DNA of 47,597 bases, taken from Deinococcales bacterium. GTDB taxonomy: Bacteria > Deinococcota > Deinococci > Deinococcales > JAAFIG01. A model generated the notes under the pieces. That model worked only from the letters and a program-made list of their open reading frames with translations, had not been told where the DNA came from and searched no databases. Shown piece after piece: positions 1 to 8,972 of this stretch. The translations under genes and the position numbers were made by a program. The stretch spans positions 1 through 47,597 of the forward strand of contig JAAFIG010000037.1 of the NCBI GenBank assembly GCA_013298595.1. The letters run 5' to 3'. Each line of letters begins with the position of its first letter. The first letter of the stretch is position 1.

Positions 1-938
1 GCACCTTGCCAACCCAAGAATGCTCCAGCGGCTGCCCAGAGTTTGACATCGCCAAAACCCATCGCTGTTGGGTCGAGTTCTTCTTCGGGGATTTCTGGGC
101 TTTCGGTGCTGTTATCAGGAACAATCCACCAGTACACACCAACCAGAATTGCCATAGCTCCCGCAGCTTGCAACGCACCTGAGATACTATTTAAGACGTT
201 TCCACTCGAGGCTTGAATAATAATTGAAATCAGCACACCACCCAGTGTGACAAAATCAGGCATTGGCACAACTTTTTTAGTCACCAAATTGGCAAACATC
301 AAAGCAACACCAGCAATCACACCAGGGATAATGCCAAACCAAACACCAACCAACATAGCAAGATGGATATTCAAGTACCCCAGTGGATAAAACGGATGGC
401 GTGGTTCACGAAACCGTCGCAGCACCCACGAACCAAAAGCAATAATGCTCGAGATTAAACCAGCTCCAAGTAATGCCCCCTCGAGTGCCTTAGAAAATGT
501 ACCAAGCACAACAGCAATCAGTAAACCAACTGCAATTACAGGAATAGTCAGTTCATCTGGTAACTCGAGCGATTCAAAATCTATGGCACTACCAGCTAGA
601 AAGCAGGTGAACATAAAAAATAAACCAGCCACTAGTAATGGATTCTCGAGCAAACCAATTTTCCAAGCAATCAAAAAGTACCCGAGCGCACTGATTGTTT
701 CGATGATCGGGTAACGGCTGGTAATAGGTGCTTTGCAATAACGGCATTTACCGCCTAAAGAAAGCCATGACAACACTGGTACAAGGTCGAGTACGCCAAG
801 CCGATGATTGCATTTTGGGCAACGTGACGGTGGAAAAGCAATACTTTCTTTACGCGGCAAACGATAAATCAGCACATTGGTAAACGACCCAACTAAACCA
901 CCAAGCACTGCTGCAATGATTAATGCAAATGATTCCAC
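1..938 (-). CDS. pilD: Type IV prepilin peptidase (A24), 3' end cut by window
   Basis: Membrane aspartyl protease that cleaves, and usually N-methylates, type IV prepilins and type II pseudopilins. The GTG at 938 gives MESFALIIAAVLGG followed by the family opening GSFTNVLIYRLPRKES. A zinc-type pair CPKC/CRYC lies at residues 40-43 and 65-68. The first catalytic Asp is in AIDFESLELPDELT and the second in GFGDVKL near the window edge. Several hydrophobic helices follow. The end of the gene lies outside the window. The start is supported by a TACGAT -10 box six bases before the GTG, which implies a leaderless mRNA. It is divergent from ctpA, and no pilin gene is visible. Confidence 0.93.
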   Translation of the reverse strand, partial: MESFALIIAAVLGGLVGSFTNVLIYRLPRKESIAFPPSRCPKCNHRLGVLDLVPVLSWLSLGGKCRYCKAPITSRYPIIETISALGYFLIAWKIGLLENPLLVAGLFFMFTCFLAGSAIDFESLELPDELTIPVIAVGLLIAVVLGTFSKALEGALLGAGLISSIIAFGSWVLRRFREPRHPFYPLGYLNIHLAMLVGVWFGIIPGVIAGVALMFANLVTKKVVPMPDFVTLGGVLISIIIQASSGNVLNSISGALQAAGAMAILVGVYWWIVPDNSTESPEIPEEELDPTAMGFGDVKLWAAAGAFLGWQG

Positions 939-944
939 AGCGCT

Positions 945-950
945 ATCGTA
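945..950 (-). promoter_or_regulatory. -10 box of leaderless pilD promoter
   Basis: On the minus strand TACGAT is followed by six bases and then the GTG start. No Shine-Dalgarno is present. No convincing -35 element was found. Confidence 0.5.
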
Positions 951-1037
951 CCTTGTCTGCCTCGAGTTAGGTGGCAATTTTTGGCTTAGTTCTTCTCTAG
1001 GCATTTTGTAACACATTTGCCCTTCAGGTCAGAAGAT

Positions 1038-1043
1038 TAGAAT
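1038..1043 (+). promoter_or_regulatory. -10 box of leaderless ctpA promoter
   Basis: TAGAAT is followed by seven bases and the ATG at 1051. A possible -35 (TTGCCC, 1017-1022) lies 15 bp upstream, which is short. There is no ribosome binding site. Confidence 0.5.
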
Positions 1044-1050
1044 ACACAAC

Positions 1051-2367
1051 ATGAGAATCGAACGTTTTTTACTACCAGCTGTTGTTGTTGCAAGCGCAGG
1101 AGTTTTTAGTTACGCACAATTCTCGGCAGGTAATAACAGCAAAGTGCTAGACAGTGCCAATGGGAAATCTTTGCTTGAAGCCTTAAATGCCCTCGAGCGT
1201 AACCATTTAACCCCTGTCAACCGCGAAAAATTGCTTGAAGGTGCAATTAGTGGCATGTTGTACGCCTTAGATGACCAATTTACGTTTTATATTCCTCCCG
1301 CCGAAGCCAGCACAGGCAGAGAGGATTTACAAGGCGAATTCTTTGGTATTGGTGTGGGTATCAACCCAGCTAATAAAGATGGAACAGGCGTGCTGGTAGA
1401 AACTGTGTACAGTGGTTCGCCAGCGGCTCGAGCTGGGTTATTAGCTGGTGATATTTTATTATCGGCAAATGGCAAAGATGTGACTAAATTACCCCTCGAG
1501 CAGGCTGTGCGTTTGATTCGAGGTCCGAATGGTTCAACAGTTAAACTCGAGGTGTTACGTAATGGTGCAAAAATTACCATTACAGCTACTCGAGCAAAAA
1601 TTCTTAAAGTCACTGTGGAAAGCACTGTTTTACCCGGTAATGTTGGTTATATTTCCTTATCCGATTTTGCCAATCAAAAAGCCACAGAGCAATTACAAAC
1701 CCAATTAAAAACCTTACAAGCTAAAGGTATTAAAGCCCTTATCTTTGATTTGCGTAACAACCCAGGTGGTTTGGTCAACCAAGCCGAAGGCATTGCTGAT
1801 ACATTCCTCGAGCAAGGTGATATTTTTATTACTCGCGGTAAAGATAAAAAAGTGATTGTCGAATACGCCGCTTCTAAACAAAGCTCGGATTTTAAATTAC
1901 CTATGGTGGTTTTGGTCAACGGCTCGAGTGCCAGTGCTTCAGAAATTGTTGGAGCTGCCTTGCAAGAACTTGGTCGTGCCAAAGTGGTTGGCGAGAAAAC
2001 ATACGGCAAAGGTGTGGCGAATATTCCAACACCTTTAAGCAACAACGGTCAAATCAATGTTGCCACAAAAGAATGGCTGACCCCGAAACGCAACAGCTTA
2101 TATCAACGTGGAGTCACTCCAGATTATGTGGTACAAGACACACGTTATGGCAATTTACTAGCTCTCGAAGGGATTGGTGCAAAACCAGGTAGTTCTATTG
2201 AAGTTAAAATCAATGGTAAAACCATCAAATTAACAGCTGATAAAACTGGTAAATTTGTCCACCAAGACACACCCGTTCGCCAGAAGAACTCGAGTATTCA
2301 AGGACAAGCCATTGTGGATATTGCAGCCGATGCCCAGTTGCGTAAAGCCCTTGAGTTACTGAAATAA
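1051..2367 (+). CDS. ctpA: S41 C-terminal processing peptidase (CtpA/Prc)
   Basis: Periplasmic serine protease of 438 aa that trims or degrades envelope proteins from their C-termini. A signal peptide (RFLLPAVVVASAGVFSYAQ) is followed by a short N-terminal helical region, a PDZ domain at about residues 90-170 (GIGVGI...AARAGLLAGD) and the S41 catalytic domain. The Ser/Lys dyad motifs are intact: NGSSASASEI for the nucleophile and GEKTYGKG for the lysine. It is convergent with the phosphate acyltransferase gene, the stops being one base apart. Two divergent S41 paralogues lie downstream on the same strand. Confidence 0.93.
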   Translation: MRIERFLLPAVVVASAGVFSYAQFSAGNNSKVLDSANGKSLLEALNALERNHLTPVNREKLLEGAISGMLYALDDQFTFYIPPAEASTGREDLQGEFFGIGVGINPANKDGTGVLVETVYSGSPAARAGLLAGDILLSANGKDVTKLPLEQAVRLIRGPNGSTVKLEVLRNGAKITITATRAKILKVTVESTVLPGNVGYISLSDFANQKATEQLQTQLKTLQAKGIKALIFDLRNNPGGLVNQAEGIADTFLEQGDIFITRGKDKKVIVEYAASKQSSDFKLPMVVLVNGSSASASEIVGAALQELGRAKVVGEKTYGKGVANIPTPLSNNGQINVATKEWLTPKRNSLYQRGVTPDYVVQDTRYGNLLALEGIGAKPGSSIEVKINGKTIKLTADKTGKFVHQDTPVRQKNSSIQGQAIVDIAADAQLRKALELLK

Positions 2368-2368
2368 T

Positions 2369-3343
2369 TTACCCACTGATAGGTGCACCAAACTGCCCTC
2401 GTTCTGCCAGAATGCAAGCGAGGGCAATACTATTGAATTTGGTTTCACCCGAGTCGGCTCGAGAAGTTAAGATCATTGGGGCACTGGCTCCCATGATGGT
2501 GCCTGCTACGTTGGCTCCTGCAAAATACACCAAGGTTTTATAAAAAACATTACCAACATCGATGTTATCCACAATTAAAACATCAGCATGACCTGCCACC
2601 GGCGAAATAATGCCTTTGATTTCAGCAGCTTCTGGCGAAACCGCGTTATCAAGCGCTAATGGTCCATCTATGGTGGCTCCTTTAATTTGACCACGATCTC
2701 CCATCTTCGAGATAATCGCATCATCCACAGCGGTACTCATATCGGGATTGACCACTTCGACTGCTGCTAACATTGCCACTTTTGGTTTCTCGAGACCAAG
2801 CGCTTGGGCAACAGCCACTGCATTTTGCACAATTTCGATTTTGGCTTTCAGGTCTGGTTCGATATTCATGGCTCCGTCAGACATGCAAAACAAGCGATCA
2901 AATTTGCCTGGTGCATCAAAAACCAAAATATGTGACAGCAACTTACCTGTACGAAGTCCCCATTCTTTATTTAATACAGCTCGTAGGATTGTGGCAGTAT
3001 CCACTAAACCTTTCATGATGATATCGGCTTGACCAGATCGTACAGCTTTGACCGCTAATTCGGAAGCTTCGGCATTATTTTTAGCATGATGAATCTCGAG
3101 TTTACTATGATCAATTCCCAGTGCTAGACACTCTGCTTTGATTTTGTTCTCATCTCCAAAAAGAATGGGATGAATCATACCTTCAAGCCGTGCATTATGA
3201 ATTGCCTCAAGTACATGGTCATCTTCGGCAGCGGCTACTGCGACCCGTTTAACACCGCGCACCTGACCAATCAGTTTTGCCAGACTAACAACGCTTCGCA
3301 TATCACGCAGGGCTTCGATACTCGAGAAATCCACAGTTTCCAT
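2369..3343 (-). CDS. ptb: Phosphate butyryl/acetyltransferase family enzyme
   Basis: Enzyme of 324 aa in the phosphate acetyl/butyryltransferase family, which transfers acyl groups between CoA and phosphate. The length matches Ptb and lacks the N-terminal extension of long Pta proteins. Family segments include ADIIMKGLVDTATILRAVLN, SHILVFDAPGK, DGAMNIEPDLKAK, VNPDMSTAVDDA, DGPLALDNAVSPEAA and GNVFYKTLVYFAGANVAGT. No kinase partner (buk/ackA) is adjacent. The ATG at 3343 is preceded by TAGACT with six bases between, a leaderless arrangement. Choice between butyryl and acetyl substrates cannot be made from sequence alone. Confidence 0.88.
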   Translation of the reverse strand: METVDFSSIEALRDMRSVVSLAKLIGQVRGVKRVAVAAAEDDHVLEAIHNARLEGMIHPILFGDENKIKAECLALGIDHSKLEIHHAKNNAEASELAVKAVRSGQADIIMKGLVDTATILRAVLNKEWGLRTGKLLSHILVFDAPGKFDRLFCMSDGAMNIEPDLKAKIEIVQNAVAVAQALGLEKPKVAMLAAVEVVNPDMSTAVDDAIISKMGDRGQIKGATIDGPLALDNAVSPEAAEIKGIISPVAGHADVLIVDNIDVGNVFYKTLVYFAGANVAGTIMGASAPMILTSRADSGETKFNSIALACILAERGQFGAPISG

Positions 3344-3349
3344 ATGTGT

Positions 3350-3355
3350 AGTCTA
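3350..3355 (-). promoter_or_regulatory. -10 box of leaderless phosphate acyltransferase promoter
   Basis: Minus-strand TAGACT, then six bases, then ATG. The 21-bp tandem array begins about 33 bases further upstream, so it could act on this promoter as well as on the S41 gene. Confidence 0.45.
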
Positions 3356-3387
3356 TCAAGTTCGTACCAGCTATAACATCACAGCAG

Positions 3388-3492
3388 TATGGATGTAATA
3401 ACTCACAGTATTGGATGTAACACTCACAGTATTGGATGTAACACTCACAGTATTGGATGTAACACTCACAGTATTGGATGTAACACTCACAG
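3388..3492. repeat. 21-bp tandem repeat array, four perfect units plus one degenerate
   Basis: Four identical units of TATTGGATGTAACACTCACA+G lie at 3409-3429, 3430-3450, 3451-3471 and 3472-3492. A degenerate unit (TATGGATGTAATAACTCACA+G) precedes them at 3388-3408. The period equals two turns of B-DNA, so bound proteins would sit on one face. The array lies between two divergent genes and ends 42 bases before the -10 box of the S41 lipoprotein gene. No spacers are present, so this is not a CRISPR. Confidence 0.95.
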
Positions 3493-3533
3493 CGTTAAGC
3501 AAAAACATCATCTTATGCTTAATAACCATGTGC

Positions 3534-3539
3534 TACAGT
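3534..3539 (+). promoter_or_regulatory. -10 box of leaderless S41 lipoprotein promoter
   Basis: TACAGT, six bases, then ATG at 3546. No Shine-Dalgarno precedes the start, and the -35 region is weak. The location favours the 3546 start over a longer ORF through the tandem repeats. Confidence 0.5.
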
Positions 3540-3545
3540 TTTTGT

Positions 3546-4886
3546 ATGAAACGAATTGCCTTACTTGGATTAGTAGCACTTGCCGCTTGTGCACCAGCTC
3601 AAAAAGCCAGCAGTGGCAACAGTGCCGAAGACTTATTTAACCAAGTTTCGGGTTTACTCGAGGAAAATTATTATGGTTTTAATTTACCGCAATTACCAAC
3701 CGTGGTGGCTCGAGCCAAAACCGATCTGCAAAAAGCGTGTGCTAGTGCAGGCTCGAGTTGCAAAACTGAAGCGGCGTATGACGTACTTAATACCATGTTG
3801 GATAAATTCGGTGATCCGCACACTTTTATCGAAAATCCAGCCGAGTACGCTGAATCAAACCGTACCCGTTCTGGACAAGGTGGCAGTTTCCCTATTCTTG
3901 GCATTCGCAGTGTCTACCGTGCTAACAGCAACGGACGATTGATTATCGAAGCCTTACCTGGTATGCCAGCCGAAGCTGCTGGTTTAACTCGAGGTGATCT
4001 GATTGTTGCTCTTAATGGCAAACCATTACCTAAAAATGATGAAGCCAGCAATCTTGCCTTACGTGAAGAAGTTCGTAGTGGTAAAGAATTTGTGATCACA
4101 CTGCGCCGCGCAGGACAAACCCGTGAAGTTCGAGCCATAGGTAAATTACCAACCGTTCCTGCTTTACCAAGTCTGAAAAAATGGGCAGGGGTTCCCTCGA
4201 GTATCGCCATTATCCGCATACCAGATTACTTACCTCCACAAACGGCTGATATTGTCCATAAGTTGGTTAATCAAGTCAGTAAAAGTGGTGTTAAAAATAT
4301 CATTCTTGATTTACGCAGTAATAGTGGTGGACGTGCCACCGACTGCCTGAGTGTAGCAGGGATTTTTGTTGGACGAACAGGTATCATTTTTGCTAAGAAA
4401 ACCAGCCAAGAAGCCTATACGTATAACAACGGCACTGTCACTATTGCAGGTAAAGGACGAATTGGTGTTTCTGAACCTGCCAGTTTTAGTGGTGGTGTTG
4501 TCACACTGGTAGACCAAGGTAGTGCCAGTTGTGCTGAAATCACCCCAGTCATTCTACAAAACGCTAAACGTGGCGTTGTTATTGGCGAACCCACATACGG
4601 CATTCTGAACACTGGCACAAACTCATTTGACTTAACCGATGGTGGCGGATTAACCATCACCACTGTCCGTACCTTAGACCAAAGCGGCACAGCTTTTAAT
4701 ACTCGAGTTACACCAAATATTGCGTTGAAAGAAGATTTAGACAGTTTAGAAAGCAAAGCTCAAGATGTAATGATAGACCGCGCTGTGAAAGTGTTACAAG
4801 GCAACGATGCCAGCCTTGAGACACAACCGATACTGAAATTACCTAAGCGCCTGAGTTTACTCGAGTTACAAAAAGCTTGGAATTAA
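3546..4886 (+). CDS. S41-family lipoprotein lacking the catalytic Lys
   Basis: Exported lipoprotein of 446 aa; the lipobox LVALAAC places the lipidated Cys at residue 15. It has a PDZ-like segment (AAGLTRGDLIVALNGK) and an S41 core. The nucleophile motif reads GSASCAEI (Ser328), but the region that is GEKTYGKG in the ctpA product reads GEPTYGILNTGT, so the dyad lysine is gone. A DPHT motif with His92 is present, as in S41 relatives that use a Ser/His dyad such as nisin-resistance protein. It may therefore be an active Ser/His protease or a binding protein. The ORF is open further upstream through the repeat array, but the lipobox and -10 box favour 3546. Confidence 0.85.
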   Translation: MKRIALLGLVALAACAPAQKASSGNSAEDLFNQVSGLLEENYYGFNLPQLPTVVARAKTDLQKACASAGSSCKTEAAYDVLNTMLDKFGDPHTFIENPAEYAESNRTRSGQGGSFPILGIRSVYRANSNGRLIIEALPGMPAEAAGLTRGDLIVALNGKPLPKNDEASNLALREEVRSGKEFVITLRRAGQTREVRAIGKLPTVPALPSLKKWAGVPSSIAIIRIPDYLPPQTADIVHKLVNQVSKSGVKNIILDLRSNSGGRATDCLSVAGIFVGRTGIIFAKKTSQEAYTYNNGTVTIAGKGRIGVSEPASFSGGVVTLVDQGSASCAEITPVILQNAKRGVVIGEPTYGILNTGTNSFDLTDGGGLTITTVRTLDQSGTAFNTRVTPNIALKEDLDSLESKAQDVMIDRAVKVLQGNDASLETQPILKLPKRLSLLELQKAWN

Positions 4887-4955
4887 ACGTACAGCAAAGC
4901 CTGAACCTCTAAAATACCCTTCTGTTTTTGCGTAACATGATACGCTACTTGCTGA

Positions 4956-6308
4956 ATGAAAAAGTTCTTATTCGTTGTACTATTCTCGAACTTCATTTCT
5001 GTCACTTTAGCCAGTCCAGCCCAAGATTTATTTGCCCAAGCACGCAATTTTTTAAGCACAAATTACTATGGTTTCCCAGCTGTCAAACTCGAGGATGCCT
5101 TGCAACGCGGCGATGAAAAACTCAAAGCAATATGCGGCTCGGATACAAAATGTTCCTTTAAACAAGCCCGTCCTGTTATCCAAGCAGTGATTGATGAACT
5201 TAAAGACCCGCACACGTACTATCAAATCCCAGCAGAAAATGCCAGTGAGCAACAATATCAGGCTGGTCAGGGAGCCATTTTCTTACGTATTGGCATCAGT
5301 TGGATATACCGTGAAACCAGCAATGGGTGGCTTGTTTTAGATGTGATGTCAAATGCTCCTGCCAAAGCGGCTGGCATTACTCGAGGCGATCTGATTATTG
5401 GTATTGATGGAGTGGCTTTACCTAAAGGTCAAGAACTGAGTAATAAAATTCTGATCGAAACAATTCGTTCAGGTAGAGAATTTACTTTCACCGTGGCTCG
5501 AGGTGCAGATCAACGCACTGTCAAACTGGCTGGTCAAGAAATTCCTTTTCCTTGGTTACCAAGTTTATATCAACCCAGTGGTATGTCCGCCAATACATTT
5601 GTTCTCAGTATTTCAGATTTTAACTTTCCAACAGCTGCCCAAGAAATCCATAACCTTGTCCGTGAGGCAATCCAAAAAAATGCAAAAACCATTATTCTAG
5701 ATTTACGCGACAACTTAGGTGGTTTTGTACAACAATGCGCTGCTGGAATTGGTGCCTTTTTAGGTGATACTGGTATCACAATTGCTAGTCGCCGCGAAAA
5801 AGTCACTTATGGATACTCGAGTGATGGCACTATTTATGTAGACAACAATGGACAACGCTCCCAACGGGGTTTAATCCGTCAACCTGTACATTTTACAGGA
5901 CAAGTTATCACTTTGGTCAACACTGCCACATCAAGTTGTGGTGAAAACTTTGCTGCCAATTTACAAATAAGTCAGCGCAGCATCGTCATTGGCGAACCCA
6001 CTTTTGGTATTTTGAACACGGGCACGCTGACCTATAACTTACTTGATGGTAGCGGTTTAACCATTACAGCTATCCGCATTCTAAGACCTAATGGTGAAAT
6101 CTTTCCTGTGCGTGTCACCCCAGATATTTCCGTACCAGACGATTACGACACCCTCGAGAAAACAGCTCGAGATACCATGCTTGAAAAAGCTATTCAGACC
6201 CTAAATAACCCAACTACACTCGAGATTCAATCTGTTTTACCTGTTGTACTTCGTATTTGGAATCCTCGAGCGATAGTTCCTAGGGCAGTAAGCATTCAAC
6301 ACAATTGA
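4956..6308 (+). CDS. Exported S41-family protein, paralogue of the upstream gene
   Basis: Protein of 450 aa with a Sec signal peptide ([20 protein letters not shown]) and no lipobox. It is collinear with the 3546-4886 product: NYYGF near the N-terminus, DPHTYY (His86), a PDZ-like [15 protein letters not shown], a Ser region ATSSCGENF (Ser327) and [12 protein letters not shown] in place of the lysine-bearing GKG. Both copies share the same loss, so it predates their duplication. The gene is 69 bases downstream on the same strand, and its stop overlaps the -35 box of the leuS leader promoter. Function unknown beyond the fold family. Confidence 0.83.
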   Translation: MKKFLFVVLFSNFISVTLASPAQDLFAQARNFLSTNYYGFPAVKLEDALQRGDEKLKAICGSDTKCSFKQARPVIQAVIDELKDPHTYYQIPAENASEQQYQAGQGAIFLRIGISWIYRETSNGWLVLDVMSNAPAKAAGITRGDLIIGIDGVALPKGQELSNKILIETIRSGREFTFTVARGADQRTVKLAGQEIPFPWLPSLYQPSGMSANTFVLSISDFNFPTAAQEIHNLVREAIQKNAKTIILDLRDNLGGFVQQCAAGIGAFLGDTGITIASRREKVTYGYSSDGTIYVDNNGQRSQRGLIRQPVHFTGQVITLVNTATSSCGENFAANLQISQRSIVIGEPTFGILNTGTLTYNLLDGSGLTITAIRILRPNGEIFPVRVTPDISVPDDYDTLEKTARDTMLEKAIQTLNNPTTLEIQSVLPVVLRIWNPRAIVPRAVSIQHN

Positions 6309-6334
6309 CCAATCTGCACCAAGCAGGCTATATT
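6305..6334 (+). promoter_or_regulatory. leuS leader promoter
   Basis: TTGACC (6305-6310), 18-bp spacer, TATATT (6329-6334). Transcription would begin at or next to the ATG at 6341, making the leader peptide leaderless. The -35 box overlaps the stop codon of the S41 gene. Confidence 0.75.
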
Positions 6335-6340
6335 ACACCC

Positions 6341-6385
6341 ATGATCCGCTCTGGACTACTTTCACTAGGGGCATTACTCGGGTAA
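6341..6385 (+). CDS. leuL: leuS leader peptide, Leu-rich, 14 aa
   Basis: A 14-codon ORF encodes [14 protein letters not shown]. Five of 14 residues are leucine, including adjacent pairs CTA-CTT and TTA-CTC. The ATG is six bases after the TATATT -10 box. The last five sense codons form the 5' arm of the antiterminator. A Leu-rich leader ORF followed by mutually exclusive hairpins upstream of leucyl-tRNA synthetase is the standard arrangement for ribosome-mediated attenuation: low charged tRNA-Leu would stall the ribosome early and allow read-through. The symbol leuL is descriptive. Confidence 0.72.
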   Translation: MIRSGLLSLGALLG

Positions 6386-6408
6386 GCATTTCTCGAGTAA
6401 TAAGCCCC
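6368..6408 (+). promoter_or_regulatory. leuS antiterminator hairpin
   Basis: GGGGC (6368-6372) plus ATTACTCG (6373-6380) pair with CGAGTAAT (6394-6401) plus GCCCC (6404-6408), leaving two bulged A residues and a 13-nt loop. The 3' arm sequesters the 5' arm of the terminator, so the structures exclude one another. A ribosome reaching the leader stop would cover the 5' arm. One strand of the stem contains a CTCGAG motif. Confidence 0.7.
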
Positions 6409-6431
6409 AGTCTTGTGTCTGGGGCTTTTTT
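6402..6431 (+). terminator. leuS attenuator terminator
   Basis: AAGCCCCAG (6402-6410), an 8-nt loop, CTGGGGCTT (6419-6427), and a T run to 6431. It is a rho-independent terminator 55 bases before the leuS ATG, after the leader ORF and not at a gene end, which argues for regulation. Confidence 0.88.
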
Positions 6432-6486
6432 ATTTTCGATATCTCTCATGGCGAGGCAAGCCCCGTCTACAGTAAGCGAGGAACTT

Positions 6487-8931
6487 ATGACTGAAGAAAA
6501 AAATCGTTTAGAAAAGTACAATCCGCACGAAGTTGAACCGCGTTGGCGTGCCACTTGGGAGTCAAGCAATATTTATAAAACCGATTTGCACTCGAGTAAA
6601 CCCAAGCATTACATGCCAACAATGTTTCCGTACCCCAGTGGTAATTTACATATTGGGCATTGGTATGCGTTTAGTATTCCTGATACTAGGGCGCGTTTCA
6701 TGCGAATGCAGGGTTTTGAAGTGTTATTCCCAATGGGTTTTGATGCCTTTGGATTACCTGCCGAGAACGCTGCTATTAAAAATAATATTGACCCTGCCAA
6801 GTGGACATACAGCAATATCGAGTACATGACAACGCAGTTTAAGCGCATGGGCACAATGATTGATTGGGAAACCACCGAATTAAAAACTTGTGACCCCGAG
6901 TATTACAAGTGGAATCAATGGTTTTTTGTCCAGTTTTATAAGCGTGGTTTGACATATAAAAAAGAATCCTTTGTTAACTGGGATCCTGTAGATAACACCG
7001 TACTTGCCAACGAACAAGTGATTGATGGACGCGGCGACCGCAGTGGCGCTTTAATTGAGCGGCGCTTGATGAGCCAATGGCACATGAAAATCACTGATTA
7101 CGCCGAAGAATTACTGAATTTTGATGGTCTCGAGTGGTCAGAAAAAGTACGGGTGATGCAAACCAATTGGATTGGTAAAAGCGTTGGTGCAGAAGTAGAT
7201 TTTGCCACCCCCGCTGGGGCTTTAAGGGTTTTTACCACCCGTCCTGACACAATTTTTGGCGCAACCTTTATGGTACTTGCTCCTGAGCATCCGATGGTGG
7301 CAGCCTTGACCAAACCCGAAAAGCTCGAGGAAGTGACTGCGTATCAAGCCGTAGCAAAACTGGCTTCGGACATAGACCGCACTGCCGAAGGTAAAGAAAA
7401 AACGGGTGTGTTCTTGGGGTCAACTGCCAGCAACCCGTTCACTGGCAAGGAAATCCCAATTTTTATTTCTGATTATGTGCTGGTGACATATGGCACAGGC
7501 AGCATCATGGGTGTGCCAGCCCAAGATGCCAGAGACTGGGATTTTGCTAAAAAATTCAATCTCGAGATTATTCGTACCGTACAAACACCTGCCGACTGGG
7601 ACGAGAATAAACCATTTATGGGCGATGGCGTGGCGATCAATTCTGATTTCTTAAATGGCTTAAATGTCACCGAAGCCAAAACCCGCATGATGGATGAACT
7701 CGAGCAAACAGGCAAAGGCAATCGTAAAACCACTTTTCGGTTGCGCGATTGGCTGATTAGTCGTCAGCGTTACTGGGGAACTCCGATTCCAATTATTTAC
7801 TGTGACAAGTGCGGACAAGTGCCAGTGCCCGAAGAGGATTTACCAGTTTTACTGCCTGAGAACCCACAGTTCTTACCCACAGGTCAAAGTCCTTTAACTT
7901 TACTCGAGGATTGGAAGAATTGTACTTGCCCAAAATGTGGTGGGGCAGGTGTGCGTGATACTGATACGATGGATTGTTTTGTGGATTCGAGTTGGTATTT
8001 TTACCGTTTTCTCGACCCAAAGAACACCCAAAGCGCCATCAATTCGGAATTGGTGAATAAGTGGAGTCCAGCTGATTGGTACACCGGTGGTATCGAACAT
8101 GCAATTCTGCACTTGTTATATGCACGTTTCTGGACAAAAGCTATGCGTGACATGGGCTTAATCAATTTCGGTGAGCCTTTTACCCGCCTGATGAACCAAG
8201 GCATTATTCTGGGCGAAGATAACGAAAAAATGAGTAAGTCTCGAGGCAATGTTATTGACCCTGACAATTTGGTTGATGAGTACGGCACCGACACCGTGCG
8301 TTTGTATTTACAATTTATTGGACCTTGGGATCAAGGTGGACCGTGGGCACCTAAAGGTGTCAATGGCTTGGCAAATTGGCTCGGGCGAGTCTGGAATTTA
8401 TTCCTTGAAAGTCCAGATAAAACAACCGAAAATATTCCCTTGATTGATCTCGAGTACGCCATTCACTACGCTTTGAAAAAAGTTACGGAGGATACCGAAG
8501 CGTTTAAGTTTAATACCAGTATCGCCGCGATGATGGAATTATCCAATTTTCTTGGTAAAGCCAAACGCAGCAATTTGTACGGCACAACCGAATGGAACAT
8601 TGCCCTCGAGACATTTAACTTGATGTTAGCACCATATGCACCACACATTGCCGAGGAAATCTGGCATCGCACAGGGCATATTGGCAGCGTGCACCTCGAG
8701 AGCTGGCGTGCTTTTGACCCGAGCAAATTGGTCAAAGATACCTTTGAAATGGTGGTGCAAGTCAACGGTAAAGTACGTGGTAAAACCGAAGCCCCGAGCA
8801 ATATCACCGATGCTGAAGCTTTTGCACTGGCTCGAGGTTTAGAGAACATTCGCGGGCATGTTGAAGGCAAAGAAACCGTGAAAGAAATTTATATCAAAGG
8901 ACGCTTAGTCAATATCGTTGTCAAAGGGTAA
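6487..8931 (+). CDS. leuS: Leucyl-tRNA synthetase
   Basis: Cytosolic class I synthetase of 814 aa that charges tRNA-Leu. HIGH motif at residues 55-58 ([10 protein letters not shown]), KMSKS at 581-585, and a CP1 editing domain inserted between with [19 protein letters not shown]. Cys pairs CDKC and CPKC lie in the inserted zinc-like region, and the C-terminal anticodon-binding and compact domains end VNIVVKG. The ORF extends upstream to 6415 inside the attenuator, but the ATG at 6487 with GCGAGGA ahead of it gives the normal bacterial N-terminus ([20 protein letters not shown]). A perfect terminator follows. Confidence 0.97.
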   Translation: MTEEKNRLEKYNPHEVEPRWRATWESSNIYKTDLHSSKPKHYMPTMFPYPSGNLHIGHWYAFSIPDTRARFMRMQGFEVLFPMGFDAFGLPAENAAIKNNIDPAKWTYSNIEYMTTQFKRMGTMIDWETTELKTCDPEYYKWNQWFFVQFYKRGLTYKKESFVNWDPVDNTVLANEQVIDGRGDRSGALIERRLMSQWHMKITDYAEELLNFDGLEWSEKVRVMQTNWIGKSVGAEVDFATPAGALRVFTTRPDTIFGATFMVLAPEHPMVAALTKPEKLEEVTAYQAVAKLASDIDRTAEGKEKTGVFLGSTASNPFTGKEIPIFISDYVLVTYGTGSIMGVPAQDARDWDFAKKFNLEIIRTVQTPADWDENKPFMGDGVAINSDFLNGLNVTEAKTRMMDELEQTGKGNRKTTFRLRDWLISRQRYWGTPIPIIYCDKCGQVPVPEEDLPVLLPENPQFLPTGQSPLTLLEDWKNCTCPKCGGAGVRDTDTMDCFVDSSWYFYRFLDPKNTQSAINSELVNKWSPADWYTGGIEHAILHLLYARFWTKAMRDMGLINFGEPFTRLMNQGIILGEDNEKMSKSRGNVIDPDNLVDEYGTDTVRLYLQFIGPWDQGGPWAPKGVNGLANWLGRVWNLFLESPDKTTENIPLIDLEYAIHYALKKVTEDTEAFKFNTSIAAMMELSNFLGKAKRSNLYGTTEWNIALETFNLMLAPYAPHIAEEIWHRTGHIGSVHLESWRAFDPSKLVKDTFEMVVQVNGKVRGKTEAPSNITDAEAFALARGLENIRGHVEGKETVKEIYIKGRLVNIVVKG

Positions 8932-8936
8932 AATCT

Positions 8937-8965
8937 TTGGGGCGAGCAATCTCGCCCCAATTTTT
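8937..8965 (+). terminator. leuS terminator
   Basis: TTGGGGCGAG, loop CAAT, CTCGCCCCAA, then five T. A perfect 10-bp stem directly after the leuS stop. Confidence 0.93.
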
Positions 8966-8972
8966 CACAGCT

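Noticed and set aside
3388-3492. CRISPR array
   Set aside because: Units are contiguous without spacers and only 21 bp long.
3411-3545. N-terminal extension of the S41 lipoprotein through the tandem repeats (7-aa LDVTLTV repeats)
   Set aside because: A lipoprotein signal with lipobox starts at 3546, with a -10 box just before it; an extension would bury the signal peptide.
6415-6486. Longer leuS start
   Set aside because: It begins inside the attenuator terminator; the ATG at 6487 has a ribosome site and gives the family N-terminus.
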